A stretch of DNA of 64,000 bases from Kappaphycus alvarezii (taxonomy: Eukaryota > Rhodophyta > Florideophyceae > Gigartinales > Solieriaceae), in contig NADL03000592.1 in the NCBI GenBank assembly GCA_002205965.3, positions 62,001-126,000 of the forward strand, read 5' to 3'. Below the pieces are notes generated by a model. The model had not been told where the DNA came from. It saw only the letters and a list, made by a program, of their open reading frames with translations, and ran no database searches. Positions within the stretch are counted from its first letter, which is position 1. The number at the start of each line of letters is the position of its first letter. Made by a program: the position numbers and the translations under genes. Below are positions 33,111-43,300 of this stretch, piece after piece.

Positions 33111-34200
33111 TCCCTTTCTCCCTACAGTGTAAAGACGGCTCTTGCACTTGAACGGGACTTAACAAAGCTCGCTGTTTTCTCTTTCTGTTTTCTATCGTTT
33201 TACAAGTTGCTGTCTTTGTTACAGTCTTTGGAGTAACGTGGTTTGCACAGACCTTTCAGTCCGTCACTATATTCACAGGTTCAGAGTTTTCTATGTTGTG
33301 GATATCACCATATCGAAGTCGATATGCTTACACAAATAGTTGTTCAAGCTGTTTCTATCTCTCATTTTGATAGTGATTTTTCTTGTTCACTCTCTTTTTG
33401 TTAGAGAGGGTGCATGCATCAGCCGACGCCTAGAGTTATCGTTTAGTCTAGTCTAGCCGACCCAGTGCATGGTGCATGTTTTAGAACACATTAAAAGACC
33501 ACCGCACAGTGAAATGCATGCAGACCGTCGTGAATCACAAAAGTTCATGCAAATTCACTTACCTGATGCATGATCAGAGCAGAGCACTCGGCGTACTTTA
33601 CGAAAGGTAACTATACTGTCCCCCCTCTCCTCGACACCATGGGACATTACGCAACAACCTGCAAAGGTGGCGTGGTTGCTGCCTCGACATCCACTCTGGA
33701 TTTACCCAACATATTACAATAAGTGAACCGCCGTCTTTCCCGTTTTACAGTATGTCCAGTACCATATACTGTACAGTAGTGTGTGAACGACTATGTCCAT
33801 GTGCAATATATACTGCACAGATTGCAAAGCATATTGTGCAGCGTACAGTACTGTACAGTACTGTACAGTACTGTGTACTGAGTACAGTATTCCGAACGGA
33901 ACAGGCCATCGACCTACTGTTCTGCATGGTAATTTCAGGTACTGTACTGTACATTTCTAGTTCACATGGTTTCTACAGAATCCGCAAAATTGACACTGGA
34001 GCGTTGAATTCCAATATCACGTTGCTTTTGCGTGACCATGGAATGCACCGGAGCACCTTTGCACCGGTGCGTGAAAATGATGTGTAAAGGGGTTCGCGTA
34101 CTTTCCTCGAATGAACCCCGATTTCTGAGGGATTCTGTAGCCGAAGCTGTCAATCCGCTCATCATACCATTTTTTGAGGGGTTGGCGATTCAGCTAATGC
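33111..34200. other. Interval with the densest GTAC palindrome array
   Basis: No gene recognised. Palindromes lie at 33765-33955, including a near-perfect tandem run of tacagtactg at 33843-33872. Confidence 0.5.
33843..33895. repeat. Tandem tacagtactg decamer array
   Basis: Three consecutive copies of tacagtactg followed by degenerate tgtactgagtacagt. The array is self-complementary throughout. Unlike the other clusters it has no recognisable gene close by. Confidence 0.8.
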
Positions 34201-34201
34201 C

Positions 34202-35692
34202 TTCTCACGCCAACAAATGTTGCGGGCCCTGACGCCCTGACTCTGTCGGTTTATTAACTTGATTTATGGCCGTGCCCCTCCTTTCGTTCTACCTTCCCAT
34301 CACCCCCCCTTTCTCTCCAGTTGCGAGAGTTCTCAACGAGGTGATTCCGCCAGCATGGTCTTGATCTCCCTTGTTCCCCAGGCCCTTATCAACCGGGAAT
34401 CCGCTCAGTGTGATCTTCTGTTGAGCTGCAGGTACGCAGACAACGGCACGCTCATCGGTCGCATCTCGGAGGCGGCCAAGGCAATTCAGATCAAAGGCTC
34501 GGTCCCGAAATCAACTTGAAATCAAGAAATCCAAGTCCCGCGCCTTTGGCCCACCATGTGTTCCATCCGGCTCCGTGCCCTGACCGATGCTGTCCCCGTC
34601 TCCCTGGTGTCTAAAAATGACATTTCGCTTTTCGGCGCCCCCTTAGGCTCCGACGACTCCATGCTTCAAAACCTTCGCACTTCCATAGAGAGCTGCAAAC
34701 CAGCATTGGCTCTGCTCAACAGAATTCCCGATTCCCGCACCAGCTTCCATTTCCACCGCGTGACTTCGTCGGTCTGCCTCGCTCAACACATCTCCCGCAA
34801 TGTGCCCGCAGATTTTTCACGTTTGCTCGCGAGGCGGTTATAGAACCTTCAGATGGAGGTATGTGGCCGCCTTAATCCCGTTCCCGCTGGCTCTCAGGTT
34901 ACAATCCCCATGCGGTTCGTTGGGCATAGGTTCCCACGTTTACCGGTAATATCCATTCTTCTACGCCGCGAGCCTGATGGCAGCTACAAAGCATCGATTC
35001 ACTTGCCCTGGCTTTCTTCACCACTCCATCTACCGTCGCATTCGCCGCCTTCCCACCCGTGGGCACTTCGCACTCGACCCTTGCCCCCTCTAGCCCGAAA
35101 CACTTGCCGAACGTATTGACCGTCCCTTCGCTATCCACTCCAGATGCTGCAAACCGCTTCGGCGCGCACATGCTGTGAGGGTGACATTTGAGACACCCAC
35201 CCAACCCCCGCGACCATAGCGCCACGCACCTCCAAGGTCCACAACGACGTCTGCTCAGTTGTGCCGCGCCGCCATCTCGACTCCTCGTTTACGTGGACAC
35301 CGCAGTCCTGATCCGTTGCCAACATTGCCGTGATCCGATGGACCCTCAAGGTGATGTCGCCTGGATCTTCACGTCTGGCCTTGGCTTTTGCACCAGCACA
35401 ACACCAATCAGAACCAGTTCACCGGACATGTTTTCAAGCCGCCAGTCTCGCATGTCCACGCAAAGTTACATTCCCACTCGCTGGCACCTCCGATCACCTC
35501 GCGAACATCGTGGTCCAACCCTACCTCCCAGTCAACGGTTTACGTCCCGCCATACTCACGGCCGACGACATTACGTTCCGCTTTACGATTGCGTCCGCAA
35601 TGATCTGACAGGCCGCTTGCAAGGCTGCTAGGGCTGCTGAGCTCGCTGATGGCTCGAAACTTAATGTCGTGACGGAGGTGTGCGAAGCAGTT
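34202..35692 (+). pseudogene. RLE retroelement remnant, group E, 5' part (interrupted)
   Basis: Plus-strand pieces: SSQRGDSASMVLISLV (RT motif B near 34330), LSCRYADNGTLIGRIS (motif C with YADN, near 34430), SLFGAPLGSDDSMLQNLRTS (thumb), RFPRLPVISILLRRE, and a CQHC pair near 35320 that may be the knuckle. The end (35600-35692) reads KAARAAELADGSKLNVVTEV. It is cut at 35692 by the LTR element and resumes at 38797. Confidence 0.7.
35688..35692. repeat. 5' target site duplication (cagtt)
   Basis: The five bases cagtt directly precede the TG of the left LTR and are repeated directly after the CA of the right LTR (38792-38796). Confidence 0.85.
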
Positions 35693-35939
35693 TGAAACAG
35701 GTGAAATGACCGTTGCAACCTCGGTACATGCTATCATGCTGAATGCATTACGTTGGGACGCCCAGTGTCAGATTACTTTGAATATATGTGTCCTTTGAAT
35801 ATTTGAATGGCTGAAGGGTCGTGAGGCGATAGGTCATTGCACCATTTAAGGCTTGAATGGATGAAGGAGATGACATCAATAGAGGATTGGAGGTATCGGT
35901 TTTCAGATGGAGTAAAGACCATGTTCCTCTGTTGTTTCA
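35693..35939 (+). repeat. 5' LTR of the NTPase-carrying element
   Basis: 247 bases, tgaaacaggtgaaatgaccg to ctgttgtttca. It differs from the 3' LTR at about four single positions and by a 7-base duplication (tgttgtt) near the 3' end of the right copy. No strong TATA box is visible; tgaatatatgtgt near 35780 is the best candidate. Confidence 0.88.
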
Positions 35940-35940
35940 C

Positions 35941-35955
35941 TGGTAGTATCGCAAC
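35941..35955 (+). promoter_or_regulatory. Primer-binding-site candidate
   Basis: tggtagtatcgcaac lies one base after the 5' LTR. It begins TGG, complementary to the universal tRNA CCA end. TGGTAG is also the start of many initiator-Met primer sites. The complementarity beyond that needs the host tRNA set. Confidence 0.55.
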
Positions 35956-36228
35956 AAGTCTCGGGGAATGAGAGGTTGTCGATTGGGAGGAAAAGTCCGG
36001 GACCGGTCCGTGCTGCGTGATATGGGACGCGCGGCATGCAAAACAAGTAGGGTCTGCTGAAACTTGAGTGCCAATTTAGATTGTATTTCGGCGTCTGTGA
36101 TAGCGCTCGTATTGAAGGGTTATCTCTCGCTGCTCGGGCGCACAACACAAGTGGAGGCTACCTTGAAAAGCCTAGCGCTGAGCGGGAGGCTCAAGTTCGC
36201 ATAGACGTGAGGGCTATGTTGAAAGCTC

Positions 36229-36252
36229 GGCTCCGGGTTCTCACCCGGAGCC
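36229..36252 (+). promoter_or_regulatory. Strong hairpin in the element's leader
   Basis: ggctccgggt (36229-36238) and acccggagcc (36243-36252) form a perfect 10-bp GC-rich stem with a 4-base loop. It sits about 260 bases before the NTPase ATG, where LTR elements carry packaging or dimerisation signals. Function inferred from position only. Confidence 0.5.
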
Positions 36253-36513
36253 AGAGGCTCGGAGAACGTGGAAGCTACGGTTAAACGCTGTCTGTGTTTT
36301 GCAAGGACCAGACAGGTACGCATGAGCCCAGCAAGAGATGAATTGCCGAATAGCAGTGGCAGGGCTGTTGAGAAGAATGGCGGAGAACTTTGATTTGCTC
36401 CGAGATGCCATTTGAAATCGTATTGGCCAAGCCTGTGACCGGCTTGGAATGGATGCAAAAATTGTTTTGTGCACATTGCAATGCAATGACTTTGAGATTT
36501 TTTTATCTGCGCC

Positions 36514-38457
36514 ATGGAAACGGCCCAAACCACCAAGGCGAACGTTATCTCCATCATGCTGGTCGCCTTCATTGCACGGGCGTCCGCGGTCTTCCTAACG
36601 TCGTCGCGCTCGTCCTTTCATCGCGATGGGCTACGCCGCATATTCCCTGCATCGCCCACTATTGAAATGCCGTGCTCATATCGCGCGTGTTTGTGCCGAG
36701 AATTACATCACACGAATGAGACTCTTCGTGAATCACGGGTAACCGTGGGAAAACTCCCAGCTTTCGAGGGCGCTGGGGTGGACGTTTCCCGCAAGTTTTT
36801 GAGAGACGAAGAAGTTTTGGACAAAGTGGAGTGGGATAGGCAAAAAGAACTGGATTCGCTTGCGCAAGAGCTCGTGGAACTGCATACTGAACTTCAAGAT
36901 GCTTTGGCCGCCAAATATGAAGTATACGTCGCTCAAAGGAAAAAAGGCGCTCGTGTAGAACATCTTGGCCATGGTGTTTACGTGCAATACGGTGTACAAG
37001 CACTTGATACTGATGGCCTAGAAGGTAAGACAGCTACCATCACTCGTGAAGAAAGTCGGAGTTGCGTGCGTCATGCCCTGGACGCCTTGCAGAATCGCTT
37101 TAGGGTTGCAGTTACCGGTCAGCCAGGTATTGGCAAGACTCGGGGATCTATGATGTATGCGATCCAGTGTCTTCTCTATCGACAGGCTGCTGTGCTGTAT
37201 GTCGGGTATAAGTCGCAGGAAATGTTGCTGTTCCTGCCGAGAGAGGACGGCAAGTACCGGGTTTGGAGTGGAAGCACAGATAAGTTCGGAGAATCAAGAT
37301 TCGTTAAGGAGCAACGTTTGGTAGCAGTCATAGACCCGCCGGAGGACGGACTGTATTCGTCCCGTGGAAGTTGCCGGATACTCAAGTTTGTTTCAAACAA
37401 TGCTGAACAGCATTTCAGGAACTGGGAAAAAGACGGCACTCTACTAGTGACGTCGATGCCTACGGAAGAAGAGGTCCTAGCTATGACGAGAGTTCTGTGG
37501 GACGATGAGAAGTCTCCGCACCCATGGCAGATCGGTGAATTAAATACGATGGAACAGAAGATGAGCGAAGTCGAGAAAAGAATTGAGCTCGTTGGAGCTA
37601 TCCCGCGCCTTGTCTTCGCATCGGAATTGTTTGGACTAGCAATCAGAGGGTGCCTACAGGGTGCTGAAGTAAGTACCGAAAAGCTCACTGACTCGGACCT
37701 GTACAAGGCTCTCCGAGGGAAGTACAGACCACTTCTCGAGAAGCACCCAGAATCTGCTTCGTCAAGAGTTTTCTTTTTGAGCCCAAATACGTTGATATTC
37801 AGCACATGGAAGGAAAGATCGCGGCATCCCGCTGCTTTCCAACTTTCCCCCATAGCAACACTTGTTCTTCGTGACCGTCTGGAGCATAGCATTGAGGTCT
37901 TGAGGAAGGACAAATTTGAAGACTTTGCGTTTGAATGGCTTTGTGAGAAGCAAGGACGGAAAGCTGAAATTCAATACGTTTCAGATGCTGATCACAGCAG
38001 TGCATACCAAAGAATTGCTTCTATGGATGAAGAAGAGCTACGAGTATATCGTCCTGCTGCAAATAACTTTCCATTTATTGACTTTGCAACGAGCAAGACG
38101 ACGTGGTACAATGCGAAGTCAATTAGTAAGGAGATCAAGACAGTGCCAATTGACGAAGACGGAGCTAGAAAATTCCTGGATAACCTGAAACGAGTTTTAC
38201 TTGACAAGTATTCCTGTGATGAAGTCCAAGCCATACTGAGGCGTAGCAAGCCTGTGCTAACTGCCATAACTAATCGTGACGCTCAGATAAGGTTTCGCGA
38301 CTCGAAAGCGGCGTTAGACTTCTTTGGCCATCGTGTGATACTAAGGGTGGAGAACGTGTCTGATATGTCTCTAGCCGGAAATCTGTTGGAAGGTATTGAT
38401 CGAACGACTGCGCTTCTTGATGAATTCCAAAGGCAGCAAACAATAGATCTGGGTTGA
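36514..38457 (+). CDS. Crinkler/RHS-type P-loop NTPase with nuclease-like C-terminus
   Basis: A 647-aa intact frame. Residues 10-28 are hydrophobic (signal or membrane-like); 100-140 are helical and charged. The NTPase domain has VAVTGQPGIGKTRGSMMYAI (198-217, Walker A GQPGIGKT 202-209), VLYVGYKSQEMLLF (227-240), LVAVIDPPED (269-278, Walker B-like) and LLVTSMPTEEEVLAM (310-324). This arrangement is characteristic of the NTPase of oomycete/fungal Crinkler and trypanosome RHS proteins. The C-terminal part has YRPAANNFPFIDFAT (512-526) and WYNAKS (531-536), compatible with the degenerate restriction-type nuclease fold joined to such NTPases. Family members act on host nuclei or are thought to work in conflict between genetic elements; no function is proven here. 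It is the sole gene of an LTR element. An alternative start is Met52, which would remove the hydrophobic segment. Confidence 0.82.
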   Translation: METAQTTKANVISIMLVAFIARASAVFLTSSRSSFHRDGLRRIFPASPTIEMPCSYRACLCRELHHTNETLRESRVTVGKLPAFEGAGVDVSRKFLRDEEVLDKVEWDRQKELDSLAQELVELHTELQDALAAKYEVYVAQRKKGARVEHLGHGVYVQYGVQALDTDGLEGKTATITREESRSCVRHALDALQNRFRVAVTGQPGIGKTRGSMMYAIQCLLYRQAAVLYVGYKSQEMLLFLPREDGKYRVWSGSTDKFGESRFVKEQRLVAVIDPPEDGLYSSRGSCRILKFVSNNAEQHFRNWEKDGTLLVTSMPTEEEVLAMTRVLWDDEKSPHPWQIGELNTMEQKMSEVEKRIELVGAIPRLVFASELFGLAIRGCLQGAEVSTEKLTDSDLYKALRGKYRPLLEKHPESASSRVFFLSPNTLIFSTWKERSRHPAAFQLSPIATLVLRDRLEHSIEVLRKDKFEDFAFEWLCEKQGRKAEIQYVSDADHSSAYQRIASMDEEELRVYRPAANNFPFIDFATSKTTWYNAKSISKEIKTVPIDEDGARKFLDNLKRVLLDKYSCDEVQAILRRSKPVLTAITNRDAQIRFRDSKAALDFFGHRVILRVENVSDMSLAGNLLEGIDRTTALLDEFQRQQTIDLG

Positions 38458-38536
38458 AAGCTTCCTGGTTGTGCGGCTGTGCCTGTTTTTAATAGAAGCA
38501 TTGACGCGGACGTCAATCGATGCGGGGTGTCCATGG

Positions 38537-38791
38537 TGAAACAGGTGAAATGACCGTTGCAACCTCGGTACATGCTGTCATGCTGAATGCATTACGTTGG
38601 GACGCCCAGTGTCAGATTACTTTGAATATATGTGTCCTTTGAATATTTGAATGGCTGAAGGGTCGTGAGGCGATAGGTCATGGCACCATTTACGGCTTGA
38701 ATGGATGAAGGAGATGACATCAATAGAGGATTGGAGGTATCGGTTTTCAGATGGAGTAAAGACATGTTCCTCTGTTGTTTCTGTTGTTTCA
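38537..38791 (+). repeat. 3' LTR of the NTPase-carrying element
   Basis: 255 bases, starting tgaaacaggtgaaatgaccg, ending ttgtttctgttgtttca. The ttgtttc block is duplicated relative to the 5' LTR. Upstream, gatgcggggtgtccatgg is only weakly purine-rich, so the polypurine tract is poor or decayed. Confidence 0.88.
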
Positions 38792-38796
38792 CAGTT
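38792..38796. repeat. 3' target site duplication (cagtt)
   Basis: cagtt directly after the CA end of the right LTR, identical to 35688-35692. Confidence 0.85.
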
Positions 38797-39020
38797 GTTC
38801 CCAACGAAGCCGACCGGTGCGTCGTGGTCCAGTGGCACTTTTGTCCTGCTCGCATTTGACAGCCTTGGCGCGCGCGCTCTGCGCATTGTGGATGTGTGCT
38901 CGACGACTACGGTATGTGAGTATCGTTCCGCTTTGCCCCTCGATACTCCGTCGTTGGGGCCAACAGTCGCAACGGATGAGTATTGCTACATGGTCCAGAG
39001 TATCACAGCACTGGATTCTT
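38797..39020 (+). pseudogene. Group E remnant, 3' part after the LTR insertion
   Basis: Reading across the joined target site (CEAV then VPNEADRCVV) continues the endonuclease region of the group E copy. VLLAFDSLGARALRIVDVCS follows (near 38860), the C-terminal FDSLGA module. Similarity ends near 39020, before the GC-rich group A element. Confidence 0.7.
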
Positions 39021-39129
39021 CACTCTTTTCTTCGAAATCTCTCCAAAACAAATACTTTTCCAACAATCAACGTCACCACCCTCATGCCCCCTTCCCCCCG
39101 GCGCCTTCCGCGCGCCCGCCCGGCGCCCC

Positions 39130-40380
39130 GCCGCGCTCGGCATGGATGGGTACATCCTATGCCGCCGTTGCGTCACGCCCGCCCCGCCGCCCACAAACCG
39201 CCCCCACACTAGTGCCCATCACCAAGGTCGAGCTTCCACGCGTCGACCCTGCTATTGGCGCACGTGTCATGAGCCTCCCGCAGGCTCAAGCGCTCATTGG
39301 CCAACCGGCCAATGCCTCTCCCAGGCCCTCGCCCGTGCTCGGGAGCTCGTTGCTCTCGGCGCCTCCGCCCCCGGTTGTCTCAATCCGCGCACGGGGGAGC
39401 TTGAGCCCACGCCCCCTCCCGCCCGCAACTCGCCCACTTGGGCATCGCCACCACCCCGGACCGCTCCTTCGCCTCCTACCAGGCTGCCCAACAGTTCCTC
39501 GGGGAGGCTGCCGCCCTCGCCAACACCGCGCTGCCCCCGCACGTCCTCATCCCTCACGTGGGAAAATGGACGTTCATTTACTTCCCCGATGCTGCCCGAC
39601 AGGAGATGTTCTCCATCCTAGCCCACCTCCAGTGCATGTTTCCGGACCTGCAAACCACAACGACGACCATCGCGGCCACCGCCGCAGCCCTGGATGACTC
39701 CGCTTCCCAAGGAGTCGTGACACGCCTTGGCCGAGAGGCCAACCGCCTACTCGAACCAACCCTTCGCTCCTGGGTCCTTCCTACGTCCGCACGGCCCTCG
39801 CAACGACCCTGCGCCACCACGCTGGCGACGTCATCGACACCCGTCGTGCCGCCCGAGCTCGCCCCTCACCCGCCCAACCCAAGACCCCGTCCCACCCAAG
39901 ACCCCCGCCAATCCCACCCGCCCACCCGTTGTGAGCCCCGCTCACCCCACCGCCCCGACCTCTCCTGGCTCCGCCCGCAACAAGCGCCCCAACGCGCTAC
40001 CGGACTCCTCCTCCGCCCCTCCCGCCCCCGGGCACGCCCCTCAACAATCCCCCGACCTCACCCTGCAATCCCCGGGCTCTTCACCCTCGGCGACCAAACG
40101 CCGCTGCGCTGCATCCGAAGAGGCCCCCGCGGCGGAGTTCCTGATGGTGCCCACCGCAACCCCGACGCTCCCGGCCGTTCTGCCGCCCACTGTCGCCTCC
40201 TCGGCGCCACAGGGTCGGGAGTCCGCCACACACGCCGCCATGCCGCCGTCGTCCATAGGCATGCAAGATGTCCCACCTCCGACCCAGGGACCCACTCAAG
40301 ACCCCCGCTGCCCCCTTCCTCCAGCTGTCGGTGCGTCCGCAATGGAAGGAGTGCGGTCGGGTGACGGCTCCTCCGCCTAA
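39130..40380 (+). pseudogene. Group A ORF1, proline-rich gag-like protein
   Basis: MDGYILCRRCVTPAPPPTNR (from 39142) opens one frame. The best-conserved stretch is in a second frame: ASYQAAQQFLGEAAALANTA, HVGKWTFIYFPDAARQEMFS (39460-39615). A third frame (39727-40380) is a low-complexity Pro/Ser/Thr tail with ATKRRCAASEEAPAAEFL and ends at TAA 40380. It is likely an RNA-binding structural protein; no zinc knuckle pair is seen apart from LCRRC. Two frame changes break it. Confidence 0.55.
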
Positions 40381-40390
40381 GCATCCTCCC

Positions 40391-43300
40391 ATGGACATCT
40401 CCACCCCACCCCATCCTCCCTCCTCCGCTGCCTCTCCCTTACCAAGCCCCGAAGACATCCTCCGCACCCCATACCGGGAAAGGGACATCTTCCAGGATAT
40501 CCCATTCCCATGTCTCAAGCCCTTCACTCTCCTGTTTATCAAGCTGGTACAAGCCGCCGCCAACGCAAGGGGGGACGAGGCCACCTACCGTGCCTTCCTG
40601 CACCTCCACATGCTGCCAACCGCTGTCCTCCGCCGCAGCTTGCGCGGGGAGGATGGCTGGCAGCATAACAAAGGTCAACGGGCCGCACTAAGTGCCCGAA
40701 TCCGACGCGCCCATACCGGAGCTGAGTGGAACACCTTGTGGTTTGAAGCCCTTCGCGCCCATGAAGCACGCTCTGAATGGATCCAGCAGCACCGCCCCGC
40801 CTACGGCTCGGGCTCCAGCGACGCTCGGCGCGCCCGTCGCGCTGAAGCCCTATGTGCAGACGCCCGCTACGGCAAGGCCATGCGGTCCCTGCACAACGCT
40901 CCGCTAGCCGATGTGAACGACCCGCACACCATACAAGCGCTGCGTGATCTTCACCCCGCGCCCCCGCGCCCGATCACGCCCATTCCTGAAGATGGCCTTC
41001 CTCCTCCACCATCAATCACGGCAGACGCCGTAGAGCAGGCTGTACGAGGTATTTCTCGTGGTACGACCGCGGGACCGGACCGCACGCCGCACGCTGGTTC
41101 CACTTGCTAGTCAAAAATCGGTCAGCCCGGCCGCCGGGGTGACAGGGAAAAGTGTGCTTACGAAGTTGGTGATGCGGATCGCGCGTGGGGAACTGCCGGA
41201 CTCGGTCCTGCCCCTGCTCGCTGCCGCAACATTACTCCCGCTACGGCCGAGACCGGACAAAATTCGTCCCATCGCTGTGGGGTCGGTCCTCCGCCGCATC
41301 GTCACCAAGACGCTGCTGCCGAGCGCCATCGATGACTCTCGAGACTTCCTCGCGCCATTCCAAACGGCCAACGGTATCAAGGCCGGGATGGACGCGGTCA
41401 TCCATGACACCCGCACCCTGCTTCGCCGTTTCACTGGTGCTCCGCATGTTGCCACGGTCCTCATTGACGCGCACAACGCTTTCAACCGCGTTGATCGCCA
41501 GTCAATGCTGTCTCAACTTCCTACACTCGCTCCTCTCTGGCCCGCTTCGTGAATATGATATACGGTCGTATTCAGCCACCGTTGCTTATACCGAATCGCC
41601 AGAACACGGTCATCCCGAGTGCTCAGGGCACCCAGCAGGGCGACCCGGCCAGTATGTTGCTGTTTTCCCTCACGATCCAACCATTAATTCGGAAAATCGC
41701 CGAGGACAGCGACATCGTGCTTAATCAATGGTACGCGGATGACGGGACTCTCATAGGGACACTTCAGGGTCTGCGCCGCGCTCTCCACCTCCTGCAGGCT
41801 GAGGGTCCGGCTGTGGGCCTCTATGTCAACGCGAGGAAGACGCGCATTTACTGGCCGAACACGCTCCTGCCGGACCGCACGGAATTCCTCCGGGTTTTTC
41901 ATCTGTCCGAGTGCTCGCGCGACGGCTTCGAGCTCCTAGGAGCGCCGATGGGCAACCGGGCCTTCACCGATGCATACCTACGGGACAAGGTCGATGGGTG
42001 CCGCCGCACCCTCCGACTGCTGACCCACGTTCGTGACCCCCGCGCCCGTTTCCACATGCACCGGCTGTGCGCGTCGGCATGCCTCGTCACCCACGCGTTC
42101 CGGCTCGCCGACCCACAACACTCGGCCCCCGCTGCACAAGCCTTTGACGCCCTGCAGAGGTCGTCGTACTCGGAGCTACACGGGATCGCCCTCACAGACA
42201 CTGCATGGGACCAAGTCACGCTACCCATCCGCCAGGGAGGTCAGGGATTTACCCTCATCTCTCCGTTCCTACACGGCTCGGTCGCAGCTAGTATCATCGA
42301 CGCGGTTCCGGCACGTGAGAGATCGGCATCGTATACCACGCAACGTTCTGCCGCCGTCTCTGGTCACCGATACCGAGGTGACAGGGCGTTCCTGGTCCGA
42401 CAAGCCTTGCCGCGAATCCGTGATTTCCTGCAATGTATCCCTGGGCGCCCGTACTCCGTCGACCTCGGCCCCTTTGACCCATGCCTGCTTGCTGCCAAAC
42501 CATCCAACCTCCAAACCTTCTTAAATGGTGTGCAGCAGGAGGCACAGGCAAAGGTCCACTGGCGCGACGACTCATGGTTGACACACCCCAACCCGGCTCA
42601 GCACAGCACTCAAGAATTCGACATCGGATCCGTGGCCTGGCGTTCCGGAACAGCCCCGCCGCCGCTTTTCTCATCGCTCACCCCACAACCGCTACGGTGG
42701 TGTCCTCGGCCCACTGGCAGACCATGCTCCGCCGGCACCTAGGCCTCCCCGTATACGACGACTCCCGCCCGCTCACCTGTGCCCACTGCAATCAAACTTT
42801 GGACGCACTCGGGGACCACGCGGCTGACCTCTGCCCTGCCGGCTTCGGCCGCCCGCACCGCCACAACTCGCTGCGCAACGTTTTCGCCTACCACGTTGCT
42901 CGCGCCGCGGGCCTGGACTGCCAATACGAAGTCCCGCTCCTTGTCCCGGGAACGAATATCCGTCCTGCGGACATTCTCATACAACCCCCCCCCTGCCCAC
43001 TGGTCAACAGGTCCGCCCCATAGCCTGCGACCTAACCATTGTCTCGCCGTTCAAACAAGGTGTGCGCACAAGGGCCACCCAAATGGCCGGCGGCGCCGCT
43101 GACATTGCCCACCTAGACAAAGTCATAGACCTGGAGCGCAAACTGGTACGCCGCATCCCGCCCCCTTCGCACAACACCCTCCAGGAACCGAACTTCAAGT
43201 TTCAGCCCCTGGCTTTCGACTCCTTGGGTGCCCCATCCCCCGCCTCTATCCTGTTCATCGAAGACTTCATCCCGCGCATCGCAGAGAAGTTCAACACAAC

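Larger units (their letters stand above)
35693..38791 (+). mobile_element. Non-autonomous LTR element carrying a Crinkler/RHS-type NTPase gene
   Basis: Two near-identical direct repeats (247 and 255 bases) enclose about 2.6 kb. Each repeat begins TGAAACA and ends TGTTTCA, so it has TG...CA ends and a 7-bp terminal inverted repeat, as LTRs do. The element is flanked by a perfect 5-bp duplication (cagtt), the integrase footprint. One base after the 5' LTR comes tggtagtatcgcaac, a primer-binding-site candidate. The interior has one long gene (36514-38457) for a P-loop NTPase, and no gag, protease, RT or integrase. It must have been mobilised in trans by an autonomous LTR element. High LTR identity suggests recent insertion. 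Removal restores the interrupted group E frame. Confidence 0.88.

Noticed and set aside
36120-36572. 150-codon minus ORF inside the leader of the NTPase element
   Set aside because: No domain, and it overlaps the hairpin and the 5' end of the NTPase gene. More likely chance.
38705-39697. 330-codon ORF starting before the group A element
   Set aside because: It crosses from the 3' LTR and the group E remnant into GC-rich ORF1 DNA out of frame. It is open only because of GC bias.
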